From assembly GCA_024500155.1 (NCBI GenBank), contig CM044860.1:1844501-1908500 (forward strand): a DNA stretch of 64,000 nucleotides, written 5' to 3'. The translations under genes were made by a program, and so were the position numbers. The first letter of the stretch is position 1. Every line of letters begins with the position of its first letter. Of this stretch, positions 1 to 11,247 are shown piece by piece. The notes under the pieces are model-generated. The model searched no databases. It saw only the letters and a list, made by a program, of their open reading frames with translations, and was not told the origin of the DNA. The stretch is from Chenopodium formosanum. Taxonomy: Eukaryota; Streptophyta; Magnoliopsida; Caryophyllales; Amaranthaceae.

Positions 1-3000
1 CCAAGATTTTACCTGGATCAACACTCACACCTCTGAAAATTATCTCATTTCTGTGTAGCCAAATTGCATACAGGAGAAGTAGGATAGTAGATGACAGATA
101 TTCCTTATCTTTTTTAAAAGAGTAGGAAAGTAGGTCCTCTATCCATTTCTCCAATTCAACATGAAGGTTAGTCCTCACCCTTATACCCAAGCTCCCCCAC
201 CATACTCTCTGAATAAGATCACATTTCCTGAACAGATGGTCTGCATCTTCTTGAGCCATCTTGCAAAATACACAAAGTTGCTCTACTTCTAAGCCTCTCT
301 TTAACAGGTTGGCCTTAGTGGGCAGTCTATTATAGAGCACTCTCCAACCAAACACCAAAATCTTAGGCCAAATCTTTATCTTCCAAAACTCCTTCCAAAA
401 GGTCTCACTTCCCCTTTGCACAGAAGACTCAAATTGACTCCAATACCCAGACTTGATCGAGTAGCATCCTGACTGATTAGGTAGCCATATTCTGGTATCA
501 TGTTTCTCCGAAGTCAGGCAAATACTTAAGATTCTCTTCGCATCCTCCTCATTAAAAGCACACCAGATTAAACCTACATTCCATGTGTTTTGAGGTGTGA
601 TCAAGTCTTTCACTTTCCTGATTTCAGAGCTACCCTCAAAATCCTTCATCCGAACTTTAGATGTGCCTACCCAAGTATCCTGTCTAATATCTATTTCAGT
701 CCCTCTTCCAACTGTGAAGCCAATGCAGTGCTTGAGGCAGTCGGCTGATCTAACAATGCTCCTTGCTACCCATGAGCCACTCTTCGGGATTATTCCTCTC
801 TGGCCTAACTGAATTGGATCCATGCCATATTTACCAACAAACAGCCTGCTTGCTAACATATGTGGATTATCATGTAATCTCCACCCTTGTTTCAACAATA
901 GTGCTTTATTTAAATGTGTTATACTACGAATACCCAATCCTCCTTTTTTCTTATGACAGCATACAAGATCCTTTTTCACCCAGTGCACCGGTCTAGCATT
1001 CTTCGAATTAGTCCATAAGAATCTTAATATCAAAGACATAATTCCATTTGCTAGGAGAGTTGGGCACCAGTAGACTGAAAGAATATGCTGCACTGAAGCG
1101 GCCAACACTCCATTTATTAAAATCATCCTCCCTGCCATCGACAAGTGAGAAAACTTCCAGGAACTGACAATTTTTGCCACTTTCTCCTGCAGAATTTTTA
1201 ATTTTGAGGATGATCTTCCATCAACATCCATCGGGCAGCCTAAATATGTACCCAATTCTGTTTTGCTCTTCACACCAAGAGGTTGTCTCAGAATTTTAAT
1301 GAACCTCGAAGGGGTGTTGGGGCTGAACAGGATGGATGACTTCTGAAAATTTATAGCTTCTCCCGAGAGACAGCAGAATTTATGTAGAGTGTCTTTCACA
1401 GTCCTGATAGCCTCTGGAGAAGCTTTGAAACAAAAGAGAGCATCATCAGCAAAGAACAAATGCGAGATAGCAGGGGCTCTTTTTGCAACCCTGATTCCCT
1501 GAATCTTTCCTTCCTCTTCCAGTCTAGTGAATTTTCTCAACAAGGTTTCCATTAGAAGAATGAAAAGATATGGAGAAAGGGGGTCTCCCTGCCTCAAACC
1601 AACCTTGGGACTGAAGAATATTGAGGGGTCCCCATTGACCAAGATAGAGTAGGTCACAGTGCAAATACACTCTTTCACCCATCCTATCCATTTATCTGGA
1701 AATTGCATTTTCTTCAAGACCAATAGCAGGAAATCCCACCTTACTCTATCATAGGCTTTACTTAAATCAATCTTCAAAATCGCTTCAAATCTCCTACCCT
1801 TTTTCCTGTGTTTGACTTCATTAAGAATCTCGTGGGCCATGAAACAATTATCAAGCATCTGTCTTCCTGGTACAAACGCATTTTGGAATTCTCCAATCAT
1901 CAAGTTAAGGATAGGCTTGAGTCTATTGACCATACATTTGGAGATGATCTTATAAAGGGAGTTGCATAAGCCAATAGGCCTAAAGTCAGACACTTTCTCC
2001 GGGCTACGGCACTTCGGTATTAGGGCAATAAAAGTACGATTTGATTCCTTTAACAGATGACCTTCCTGGAAGAAGTTTCGAACTGCTTGGATGACATCAT
2101 CTTTTATCACCTCCCAATGCTGCTGGAAAAACAAGGGAGGTGCACCATCTGGCCCCGGAGACTTTAACGGGTGTGGACTAAAAGCTGCTCGTCTAATCTC
2201 TTCTTCATCAAAAGGCCTTATCAAAGAGCAAGCTTGAGTTTGAGTGATAGAGGGAATGTCATCTAACCAATCATCCACACCTTCTAAATCCAAAAGTGAA
2301 TTCCCACTATAACTTGAATTAAAGAAGTTAAAAAACTCATGCTTGATCTCCCTGTCCTCCGTAATCCAATTGCCTTCTCCAGTTTTGATTGCTCTTATTT
2401 CTGTCTTTATCATTCTTGACTTAACACTCTTAAAGAAAAGAGAGGTAGACTGATCACCATATGCATCCCATTTACTCTTTGCTCTTTGCTTCCAGTACCA
2501 CCGTTTCTTTGATAGCTCTTCCTCAACTGATTTTCGGTTCTTGATTTCATCAGTACCCCAACTTTGAAGGTTGGTAGCATTTTCCATTTCCATTTGAATC
2601 TGGTTCCAGTTCAAGCCCCACTCCAGCTTATGCGTGATGCTCCAGTTTCTTAAATCATCTCTAATCCTTTTGATTTTCCTTTGAGCTCTAAATTGAGGGG
2701 AGCCCACAAGATTTTTTCCCCAACTTTCCTTGATGAGTAAGCCCACATCTCGTCTTCTCAAAGCCCAAGCATCCATTCTATAAGGTGATCTCCTTTTTCG
2801 TTTATTGGGCCAAGGGTCCAGAATAATTGGGCCATGATCTGAAAAAAACATAGGCAAATTCCACACAATAGCATCCGGGAAACACAGTCTCCAGCAATCA
2901 TTAGCGTAAGCTCTACCTAAGGTTTCATAAATTGGATTAGCCTCCCTATTATTGCACCACGTAAACTGAACCCCCTTGGATGGTATAGATGAAAGGCCCA

Positions 3001-3505
3001 AATCAATTTTCCAATTTAGAAAGTTATTTAAGCCCAAAATAGAGTCATTTCCACCCCATTTTTGATCCAAAGATTCTATTTGGTTAAAATCTCCAATTAG
3101 AGCTACCCCACCTTCAATTCCCTTCAATGTATTTTTGAGGGAGTCCCATACCAAATTCCTTTCAATCAAATACGGACTACCGTACACAAACACATAGTAG
3201 AAAGTACTTCCATTAGTTAGTGATATTTTACATACGATCATATTAATACTGATACTAATAACATCCACACTACAACGGTGGGACCAACACAAAAAATTGC
3301 CACCTCCACCGTTTACACCATTAACCCCCGTACACCCTAGGAAACCCCGTTTAGCAAACAAGGGCATTAGATGATTAACACTACACTTAGTTTCCATAAG
3401 AAAGACAAAATCTACATTAAACCTATCCGTTAAGTTAAACAAACACGGGAAAATCGGGGATGCTAGGTTACTCATCCCCCTACAATTCCAACTTAAGACC
3501 TTCAT
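1..3505 (-). CDS. LINE ORF2: endonuclease / reverse transcriptase (C terminus off the left edge)
   Basis: Reading the minus strand from the ATG at 3505, I found no stop codon in 1168 codons down to base 2, so the ORF is open but cut by the window edge. The N terminus has the LINE endonuclease signature WNCRGM (about residues 6-11), GDFN (138-141) and SDHGP (222-226). The reverse transcriptase follows, with KSPGPDG, a DFRPIGLCN block, LRQGDPLSPYLF and the catalytic FADD at residues 685-688. A zf-RVT zinc-binding region lies near residues 1025-1095. Plant L1 ORF2 proteins are usually somewhat longer, so an RNase H domain may lie beyond the edge. The protein nicks target DNA and copies element RNA there by target-primed reverse transcription. 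Translation probably depends on termination-reinitiation at the ATGA overlap with ORF1. Confidence 0.93.
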   Translation of the reverse strand, partial: MKVLSWNCRGMSNLASPIFPCLFNLTDRFNVDFVFLMETKCSVNHLMPLFAKRGFLGCTGVNGVNGGGGNFLCWSHRCSVDVISISINMIVCKISLTNGSTFYYVFVYGSPYLIERNLVWDSLKNTLKGIEGGVALIGDFNQIESLDQKWGGNDSILGLNNFLNWKIDLGLSSIPSKGVQFTWCNNREANPIYETLGRAYANDCWRLCFPDAIVWNLPMFFSDHGPIILDPWPNKRKRRSPYRMDAWALRRRDVGLLIKESWGKNLVGSPQFRAQRKIKRIRDDLRNWSITHKLEWGLNWNQIQMEMENATNLQSWGTDEIKNRKSVEEELSKKRWYWKQRAKSKWDAYGDQSTSLFFKSVKSRMIKTEIRAIKTGEGNWITEDREIKHEFFNFFNSSYSGNSLLDLEGVDDWLDDIPSITQTQACSLIRPFDEEEIRRAAFSPHPLKSPGPDGAPPLFFQQHWEVIKDDVIQAVRNFFQEGHLLKESNRTFIALIPKCRSPEKVSDFRPIGLCNSLYKIISKCMVNRLKPILNLMIGEFQNAFVPGRQMLDNCFMAHEILNEVKHRKKGRRFEAILKIDLSKAYDRVRWDFLLLVLKKMQFPDKWIGWVKECICTVTYSILVNGDPSIFFSPKVGLRQGDPLSPYLFILLMETLLRKFTRLEEEGKIQGIRVAKRAPAISHLFFADDALFCFKASPEAIRTVKDTLHKFCCLSGEAINFQKSSILFSPNTPSRFIKILRQPLGVKSKTELGTYLGCPMDVDGRSSSKLKILQEKVAKIVSSWKFSHLSMAGRMILINGVLAASVQHILSVYWCPTLLANGIMSLILRFLWTNSKNARPVHWVKKDLVCCHKKKGGLGIRSITHLNKALLLKQGWRLHDNPHMLASRLFVGKYGMDPIQLGQRGIIPKSGSWVARSIVRSADCLKHCIGFTVGRGTEIDIRQDTWVGTSKVRMKDFEGSSEIRKVKDLITPQNTWNVGLIWCAFNEEDAKRILSICLTSEKHDTRIWLPNQSGCYSIKSGYWSQFESSVQRGSETFWKEFWKIKIWPKILVFGWRVLYNRLPTKANLLKRGLEVEQLCVFCKMAQEDADHLFRKCDLIQRVWWGSLGIRVRTNLHVELEKWIEDLLSYSFKKDKEYLSSTILLLLYAIWLHRNEIIFRGVSVDPGKIL

Positions 3506-6498
3506 TTTTCCGCCAAAGGCTGTTGAGGGCCAGCCGCGCCTCCTAGCTCAGCAAACATCTGATTCCCAGCTTCTGAAGTAGCCACCTCACTGCTTGTAAC
3601 TTCATCATCAGAATTCATGGTGTCTTCTTTAACAACCATCCTCAAAACTTGAATACGAACAGGTACTTTACCCACTTCTTCAGCCTCTGTGAATTTTTCC
3701 CACAAATCATCATCCTTACTCACACCAAACATGTACTCATCACACTTTTGTTTCAGCTTTTTCAACTTCCCTTCACATTGTTCACTACCCTCAGTTATCT
3801 TGCAGTCACTCAAGTTCAAAACCATTCCCCCATTCTTCTTAAGACCCACAACATCCTTCTCCACTGCCTTACCCCACATCTTCTTCCTTGGTCCCTCATC
3901 AGAGAATCTCCTGCCCTTCCTCCTTTTAAACAACATCTTCTTCTCCTCATGCGAGTAATATTCAAGCTCAAAATCTGAGGATTCTTCTCCTGATTCTATC
4001 TCTAAATTCCCCAACCCTATTTCTAGCCAATTCGAATCAGAAGACATTGAATAAGGTGTTGTAGCAAACGATTCCATAGACACTGGTGAATTAGGAGGAC
4101 TCAGAGGACCTTCCGACATGTCCATGCTTCCGGCTGGGCTAACAGGGGAAATTACTGCCGGCCCCTTCAACTTTGGCCAGTCATGCGCCGGGTTACGGGT
4201 ATGAGAAGATGATGGAATATCATAATCTTTTGGCGACGGAGAAGCTAAAATAGTTTGAAGGGAGACATAGGAGTGGGTTTCTTGATACTCACGGTAGGTT
4301 TTCAGTTCAACTGGGTTCATCATTATGAGAGGAAATGAAAATTCAATCTCCCTAATAATTGGATCAAGTAGTATGGACTTTGGGCGGAAGTGGTCCAAAA
4401 AAGGATTTTTTGTGAAAACTCTATCTGATTGGTTGAGAATGACTTGAATATCATCTAAAATACCCATATTTGAAGCAGACAAGAAGAAAGTTGGAAAGGT
4501 AGTTGGTGGTTGGGGCTTAAAGTAGTAAAAATCTTGGAATATATTATATGTGGGGCAATGCAGCAATATATAAGGGAGTTTAACATCTTCACTCAGAGAA
4601 TATTGGGGTATAACAGAGTTTAACTCCAAGAGGGTAGTATGAGTAGTTGAGGGAGTTAAATGAGGGGAGATAAATGGACTCAAAATAGAAAGGGAAGTGC
4701 AATCAATGGAGCGAAGAGCTGAGTCTGAAGCAATTAAATTTCCCTCCCTTACAGATTGTGCGTCTCGAAAAAACTGACGTGGCATCCCTCTCCCCCCCAA
4801 GTCAAACCAGTCAACAAAATCTAACTCGTTCAAGAAATAGCTGGAGACAGAATTACTCAGTCGAAATAAATTGGTAGTTGGGAGATTATTACACTGAGAA
4901 TTACCTGGATTGGTGTATTCCCGTTTCATTTGACTTTGACCCACCACCTTGACCACCCTGTCATGATTCTCCGTTCCTCCCGGTCTGAACGCCGTTGTTG
5001 CTTGCTGTAAGACATCCCCAATAGTTGGAACAGAGTCCTCTGGTTCTTGAGTTTGCCGCTGTAACATATCCCCATCGTCCGACGAATCACTCTTGGAAGA
5101 GTAATTTGAGTCCATTGACATAATAACTCTCCACCTTTTTCTATTCCTTTCACTCTCTGGTGTCGTCAATGGACTAGTCCTTGAACACCAGGTATTTGCA
5201 TAGGTTCTCTTTCTATTCGGAGAGTTTGAACTCTGTTTTCCATCAGTTTGTCCAAAGCCGACTCTGTTTCCAGTCGATTGAAGCGCTGGAATAATTAGAG
5301 GTTCCAGCATTTTCAATCCTCGCCGTTCTCTTAATGTTAGTAACAATGAGGAATCACCAGCAGGTCTCTTTCCCATAGATTTGTTCAAAACCACACCTTC
5401 TTTGGCCCTTTTATGTGGTCTTGAACTGCATTCCCCTGAATCATTTAGGGTTCTTTTAAGAAGAATTCTACTTGGTCCAGCATCTCCTGAACTATCCGAA
5501 CTATCTGACAATGAGGACTCAGAAGACCCCTGTGAATCACCATTTCCATTACTATGACCATTTCCCTCATTAAGCGAAGGAGAATTAGCACTCCCTCTTG
5601 AAGCATGGTTCTCTGGTGGGTAATTGGAGGAGGTGTGCTCAGAGGTAGTCGAATTAGGACTTGGATGCGGATATATCCTTAAATTGACCCTTGTCGTCCT
5701 AAATTTCTCAATATCTGCTAATCCCATGACTTTTTTCGAGTACAGAGGTGTTTGAGGTCTAGCCAAGAGTAAATCATGATTTGCACTACACGGTCCTCTA
5801 ATGCGATAACTTATCTCCCTGTGAGCAATTCCAGGAGAGACCCTGCACATTGGCTGACGGTGTCCTATCTTCCCACATCTATGGCAGAACATGAAAACTC
5901 CCTCATATCTTAGCCAAACCCATAATGCTTGATCCTCTGTTATCTCATAGAAGAATCTTGGAATTAGAGGTGTATGAATGGGGATAATCACCTTTGCTCT
6001 CATAACACCATGTGGTTTATCCTCCAAAGATGCTTGATCAAACCTAATAATTCTTCCCATTCTCTCCAACATTCTACTTGCCACATGCGAATGACATTTC
6101 TCAGTTGGAAGGCCATCTACTCTCACCCACAGAGTTGTTTCAGAGAAGTCCATCTCCATAACCTTAGATCCCATAATCCATGGCTTAAACACTACCAATG
6201 CACCTTTATAGGAGGCTGACCCCAGAGCTGCTAGATTATCCCTATCCTCCCAACAGGTGCAGAAAAGAAAGAATAGATCCTTGGTATGGCTTACTTTTTG
6301 AACTTTGATGTCTCTATTCGTTTTCCAAAAATCATCCACCCAAATCTGCAACTGGAATTCACTAAACTCACGCACATCAATCACCTTTGCTACCACAGCT
6401 AGGTTAAACTTATCCACATCCTCCGCATCATCCTATGGTAGTCTGGGAATTCCTATTCCCATTCTATTCAGATTCTCCGGGTGCGAATTAAATTCCAT
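3502..6498 (-). CDS. LINE ORF1: DUF4283/CCHC nucleic-acid-binding protein with an amber at codon 22
   Basis: The first plausible ATG is at 6496-6498. The frame then meets TAG at 6433-6435 (codon 22) and is open from there to TGA at 3502-3504. Counting from the open part, residues 1-165 resemble DUF4283, followed by a C-x2-C-x4-H-x4-C zinc knuckle at 178-191. A long Ser/Asn/Pro-rich, probably disordered region and an acidic tail follow. At about 1000 codons it is longer than most plant LINE ORF1 proteins. The likely role is chaperoning element RNA in the RNP. The codon at 6433-6435 could have been TGG (Trp) before a single G-to-A change, which is an inference. The longest continuous open segment begins at a GTG (6415-6417), an unlikely plant start. 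Confidence 0.85.
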
Positions 6499-6829
6499 AG
6501 TAACACCAAAACACTACTAAAGGTAAGAAAGAAAAGAAGTAAAAACAGTAGAAGAGAAGGGAGGTAGAAAGAAAGCGAAGAGAAATAAGTTCACAGCAAG
6601 TTACAATTTCGCTTCTCTAGTCAAACTAGAGAGAAAAGTCGCTCTCTAGGGAAAGATTTCTAGAGAGAGAAAGACCCTCATCCCTCTACTGATAGACCCA
6701 CCTTTCTTGGGTTAATAACTTAATAAGTTATGCTTTTTGAACTGTTAATCAAGTGTTGTTCTATTTTTGCTCTGTTAAAAAATGGGAAAAAAATATCAAC
6801 TTTTCCATTAAAATAAAAGTTGTAATTAA

Positions 6830-6965
6830 AGTAGTCGGATATAGGATATCCGATCTATCCGATCTGAAAATTTCGGATATCCGGATTATATCTGTATTTT
6901 CGAATTCGGATATCCGATCCGAAATCCACTTTCGGATCGGATATCCGATCCGTGATCAGGCCTAC
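6830..6965. repeat. Palindrome-rich repeat built on GGATATCCGATCC
   Basis: About ten overlapping copies of GGATATCC and GATCCG half-palindromes occur in 135 bp, ending at CAGGCCTA. The design (subterminal palindromes next to a CAG-CCTA-like end) resembles short non-autonomous hAT elements, but I cannot find a matching left end or a target duplication. Confidence 0.5.
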
Positions 6966-7769
6966 CTTAAATCCTTTAATAAAACTGACCAAAATCTATC
7001 GAGACCACCTCAAAGATGATTAATTTTGGATTAGCCCGTACACGTTTGTTGGAAAACAAATTTGTGTGATTGATTTATTAAAGATAAATAAAGTGCAACT
7101 AATAGTGAGATTTTGTATTGATTTCTATAAGATAAATTAACGGTGTGAAAATTATCATTAGTCCGTACAAATTAGCTTTACTGTTGAATCTCTTTCACTT
7201 TTGAATCCTTGACATATATTGACTGACAATAGATTGACACTATGGGGTTATGGGGTAATAGAAAAGTGTTACCTCACAAAACAAAGAAATTATTCCCACT
7301 AAGAACATGATAAGCATATAGGCATATTCATACATCACAATCACATGAAAGATGATAGATTGATATCATTATGAAGATATTGTTGATCATATAATATTAT
7401 AATAATACAGTAATTGACCACATATTCATACCCCAATAAGCCCATAGCTCACTTTCCTACTTTGCCCTTATATCTTTAATGAACCTTATTGGTTGGGCCT
7501 CAAAAGCTCAATTCAAGTGTACTTATTTTCTTCTTGGTTGGGCCAAAAACTCACAATAATGTAGCTTTTTATAGGCCAGATGGCCCAGATGTGCAAGGAA
7601 AAGTATTGCGAGGGCTTGGTCCGTATATATGAAACTACCTTTTAAGGCTTTAATCGGTTTGAAAACAATTAGACTCCCGCTAATTGGATCTAGTCAGCCT
7701 CTTGTGAAAAATATATCAATTTATAATTTTTTCTTAATCCGTAATAAGTTGGTAAGATACGATTTTATG

Positions 7770-8034
7770 TACTCCCTCTATACCTAAATTTTTGCCCCAT
7801 TGCAAAAATTTGACTCAACTTTTATAGAGTAAACTTTGACCATAAAATACTCTTAATCTATAAGTGATAATATAATCATGTGAGATCTTGTTGGATGCGT
7901 CTCATTGTACATTTTATTGATATTTAGCTTTTATAATTTTTATACGTGTGAAAATGGAGATATAATCGTTTTAAAACGCTTGTTGGAGACCGTGAAAAGT
8001 CAAATGAGTCAAAAAATTAGGGACGGAGCGAGTA
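7770..8034. mobile_element. Stowaway-like MITE with TA target duplication
   Basis: The terminal inverted repeats start CTCCCTCTATACC on the left and CTCGCTCCGTCCC on the right (reverse complement). They match at most positions over about 23 bp. Each end is flanked by TA. It has no coding capacity. Confidence 0.7.
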
Positions 8035-8910
8035 TCATGTATCTTTCGAAATTGTAACTTAACAAAATAGCATTTCTTATTTCATATTTACAAATTTAAT
8101 TTACTTGTTATTGTAGCTAAATAAATTAGCATTCCTTATGTCATAAGTTTGGTAAGATACGATCATATGTATCAGGTTCTACATGTAGTATAAGAAATCG
8201 AGGCAAAAATATGAATTTTTTATATACTTTGTATTATTTTTTGACAAGAGTTGCAATTCCTGCAAATACATATCCTAATGTCTTTATTATTTTTCGAATA
8301 ATTATCTTTTACGGAGTAGCAAGCTCCTAGCGAATTAGTATAGGTTAATTTCAATGGTGGAATCTAGTCCATACACAAACTTGTAACATGATTTGAAGAG
8401 TTGTATATAATAATAATATTTGTGTATAAAATTCAACGGGGAATAAGGTATGAATAATTTGCACCAGTATTAAATAAAATTAATTTGATTTACACAATTA
8501 CACTTATACAATTCATACATCATACCTAAAGAAACTTGCATAACTATTATTTAATTAGGAATAAAGTGAGAAATATAAGCATCTTATTCTAAAGCCTAAG
8601 ACGAATTACCAATGAATTTCCAAGCTAAAGTTTTCTGGATTAGTTCCTTTTTCTTTTTATTCCTTTATAATGTTTTTTTGAGGTGCATATATAGGCTCTT
8701 TTTGACAAAAAGTGATCACTCACGAGCTTTATCAAATTTAAAGGATTCCTTTAACCAATTTGTACTGGGTAACTAAACCTTTCTAACTGTAAAAGGAGAC
8801 ATTTAGATTTATTTGTTAAAGAACATCTATCTATGGAGAACATGCAAATGTACCAATACCATATATATAACGCACACATAAACAATAAGAGACTGAACAT
8901 TAAGAGAATA

Positions 8911-9084
8911 AGGGCATGTTCACTTCAACTTAATTTCAGTTTAGTTCAGTTCAGTTCAACTCCAATCAGTTCAGTTTAATTCAACTCCTAATTTCCTTCT
9001 CTCATAAAATATCCATTTCAGCTCAGTTCAGTTCAGCTTCAATCAGTTCAACTCAATTCAGTAAATATAAACTGGCTATAAGAT
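8911..9084. repeat. Dispersed CAGTT(C)-rich repeat, copy 1
   Basis: A run of TTCAGTTCAG-type words starts near GGGCATGTTCACTTCAAC and ends near CAGTAAATATAAACTGG. The same order of words recurs at 20513-20645 and 22147-22346, and in reverse near 21860-21930. This makes it a repeat family and not chance low complexity. Confidence 0.6.
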
Positions 9085-9805
9085 CAATATTTAGTACGAG
9101 TATGTATATAACACACGTATAAACACTATAGTAACAAAGTAAAACTTATCCAACAACATCCAACATTTATTTGAACTTAAAAGTTTAACTAGAAGTTCAT
9201 TTAACTTGAAGCGATAAGTACATAAAATCAAATAATTTTTAATCTAAGAAATTGGCAATTTTGGCATATAGATTGGAAAAGTTTGATGAGAAGCAGAACA
9301 AAAAAGACGAAGTTGGGGAGTAATGTTTAGAAGACTTACGTAAGTGTACACTTGTTGAACGTGTGCACAAGTAGTGTCAATGAATGATAAAAATGAGGCC
9401 ACTTTTATATAAACTCCAAAATTAGTTGCTCGACATTCGGTTCATTGAAAACTTTGCTTGTCCACATCTCCCATGCACCGTTTAATTATTCTGAAATTGT
9501 GTGATATGATTAATATGATATGATGCTATTCATTAATACTCACCACCTCATCTGCAGTCACTCCCATACTCCTATCATTATCACTATCCAACTGATTTTG
9601 TTTACTTGCTTTTACTTGGGCTACGTTCTATTCCAATATTTCAAACTATAAACTTTTATTCCAAATCGCAAATTACATATTCATAAAAGATGAAAAATGT
9701 TTATTATTAGATAAATTAATACAGTATTGTAATTTGTAAGTAATGAAAGTAGTTCTTTCGAAAGTGGGTATAGTATTTAGTTAGAATGGAAAATTGGTAA
9801 ATATA

Positions 9806-9902
9806 TACTACCTCCGTTAATTATTATGTGCAACTTTGGGTTATTATTTGTGAGATATAAAAAATTCCAAAGTTACACATAATATTTAACGGAAGTAGTA
9901 TA
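9806..9902. mobile_element. Short hairpin MITE (Stowaway type)
   Basis: A 97-bp sequence begins TACTACCTCCGTTAA and ends TTAACGGAAGTAGTA. Its arms pair almost end to end with a central loop, and TA lies at both edges. This is typical of Tc1/mariner-derived MITEs. Confidence 0.72.
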
Positions 9903-10230
9903 TTTATTAACAATTTAACACTCAATCGAAATGTGAAGTTTAGAAAGAATATATAAGTACGTAGATGAAAAATATCACAAATTCAACACCTTACATAAAT
10001 TAGCGGAGATAATAAAGCATCAATATTTTCCTTTACAATTATTGTTGCACTAATATTGAATTTTAGCCAAGAAAATACTTATTACATAAACCTATGTAAA
10101 ACCTTAAACTTGACTCCAATAATAGATTTTTCCCTTTTTCTTCTTGCATGGCCTTCACATACTGCAGTAATTATAATACTAATCCACTCAAGAAAACAAG
10201 AATTAAGAAGCAAAATTAAAATAAATGTAA

Positions 10231-11247
10231 TCAAATATCAACATAACAAGGAGGATTTCCAAGCAAAGGTACTTGACCATTGGGATTGCTACCACCACCA
10301 TTCTTAAACCCTAACATCACATCACATCTTACATAAACCCTACTATGTCCACTCTTAAACCACCCTGCTTTATACCTCACTCTTCCCATCAACACCCAAC
10401 TCAACCCGACCACCCCATACGCCTCATCGGCCGCTAACCCCTCCACTACCTCGAGAGGTGTAGCCACCGCGGCACCACCACCGATCACCGGAGACATCAT
10501 CACGGTGCTCCTTTTACGCTGGTGCAACGGAGGGAGTGGAGCCGGCGGTGTAATGGGGTGGTTCCGGTAGTGAACCGCCACGGTAAGGCGGTCATAGTGG
10601 ATGGCGGTACGTTTACTAGGGTTACGAGTGAGGATAGTGAGCTGAACGGAGGTGGTGATGAATGACGCCGGCGGGGAGGTGGTGTTGAGGGAGTACACGG
10701 CGGCGGAGACGGCGGTGAACTGGGGTTTCGCCGGGCGGTAGAGCAGCCATAATATTAAGACGGTTATGCCTATGAGTATTAATAAGGCGGTGATCACAGC
10801 ACATAGTAGACGTCCACTTTTGTTGTCGTCGTCGTCGTCGCTACGGTTGTGCTTAGGTGGGGCCCGGGATTTAGGAGGAGGTGAGGTGGGGAGGAAGATT
10901 TGTTGAGGTGGTTGAAGAGGTTGTTGAGGTGGTTGTAAAAGTTGTTGGGGTGGTTGCAAAGGTTGCTGAGGTGGCATTGGAGGTTGATGTTGAGGTTGAG
11001 GTTGCGGTTGCGGCGGAGGGGTGGCGGAAGGAGTGGGGCGTTTTTGGGAAGGAGGGTGAGAGCCACCAGGAGAGAATAATTGCTTTGGTGGTTGAAGAGG
11101 TTGTTGTGGGGTGGCAGGTGGATGTTGGTGATGGGTTACTACATTAGGGTAAGGTGGTTGGTGATCGTCGTAGTCGTCATCATCGTCGTCTTCGTCGTCC
11201 ATCTTAGGGAGGTGGTGATGGCGGGGCGGCTCTTCTCCCGGATACAT
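10231..11247 (-). CDS. NDR1/HIN1-like (LEA_2) membrane protein with a long proline-rich head
   Basis: A single-exon ORF of 338 aa from the first ATG (11245-11247); the frame stays open further upstream only through a TTG. Residues 1-140 are rich in Pro, Gln and His, with an acidic DDDD patch and PPQQ repeats. A basic/acidic linker precedes one transmembrane helix (about residues 152-172, Leu/Ile/Val-rich), then an LEA_2-type beta domain ending in a conserved Cys. NHL proteins are type II plasma-membrane proteins linked to pathogen and stress responses. The proline-rich head probably faces the cytosol. Exact function cannot be told from sequence. The coding region is GC-rich compared with its AT-rich surroundings. 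Confidence 0.87.
   Translation of the reverse strand: MYPGEEPPRHHHLPKMDDEDDDDDDYDDHQPPYPNVVTHHQHPPATPQQPLQPPKQLFSPGGSHPPSQKRPTPSATPPPQPQPQPQHQPPMPPQQPLQPPQQLLQPPQQPLQPPQQIFLPTSPPPKSRAPPKHNRSDDDDDNKSGRLLCAVITALLILIGITVLILWLLYRPAKPQFTAVSAAVYSLNTTSPPASFITTSVQLTILTRNPSKRTAIHYDRLTVAVHYRNHPITPPAPLPPLHQRKRSTVMMSPVIGGGAAVATPLEVVEGLAADEAYGVVGLSWVLMGRVRYKAGWFKSGHSRVYVRCDVMLGFKNGGGSNPNGQVPLLGNPPCYVDI

Larger units (their letters stand above)
1..6715 (-). mobile_element. LINE (L1-type non-LTR retrotransposon), 3' end beyond the window
   Basis: Two long minus-strand ORFs form a plant LINE: ORF1 with a DUF4283-like region and CCHC zinc knuckle, and ORF2 with apurinic endonuclease and reverse transcriptase. 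They overlap by the four bases ATGA at 3502-3505. A purine/pyrimidine-rich 5' leader lies at about 6499-6715 (minus strand reading toward ORF1), ending near a change to plain AT-rich spacer. The 3' UTR, tail and downstream target-site duplication are outside the window, so the 5' limit cannot be confirmed by a duplication. The single nonsense codon across roughly 2,150 codons suggests a young insertion. Confidence 0.88.
6966..10230. other. Intergenic spacer without a recognisable gene
   Basis: AT-rich DNA between the LINE and the NHL gene. Both strands lack a credible coding region. It holds three small repeats listed separately (7770-8034, 8911-9084, 9806-9902). The part nearest 10230 is the downstream flank and 3' UTR side of the NHL gene. 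Confidence 0.7.

Noticed and set aside
597..996. Plus-strand ORFs of 71 and 77 codons
   Set aside because: They are antisense to the continuous LINE ORF2 frame on the minus strand.
3649..3978. Plus-strand ORFs over LINE ORF1
   Set aside because: Shadows of the ORF1 coding sequence with no domain.
6415..6417. GTG as start of LINE ORF1
   Set aside because: Plant nuclear genes rarely start at GTG. The upstream ATG at 6498 is in frame and only an amber codon separates the two.
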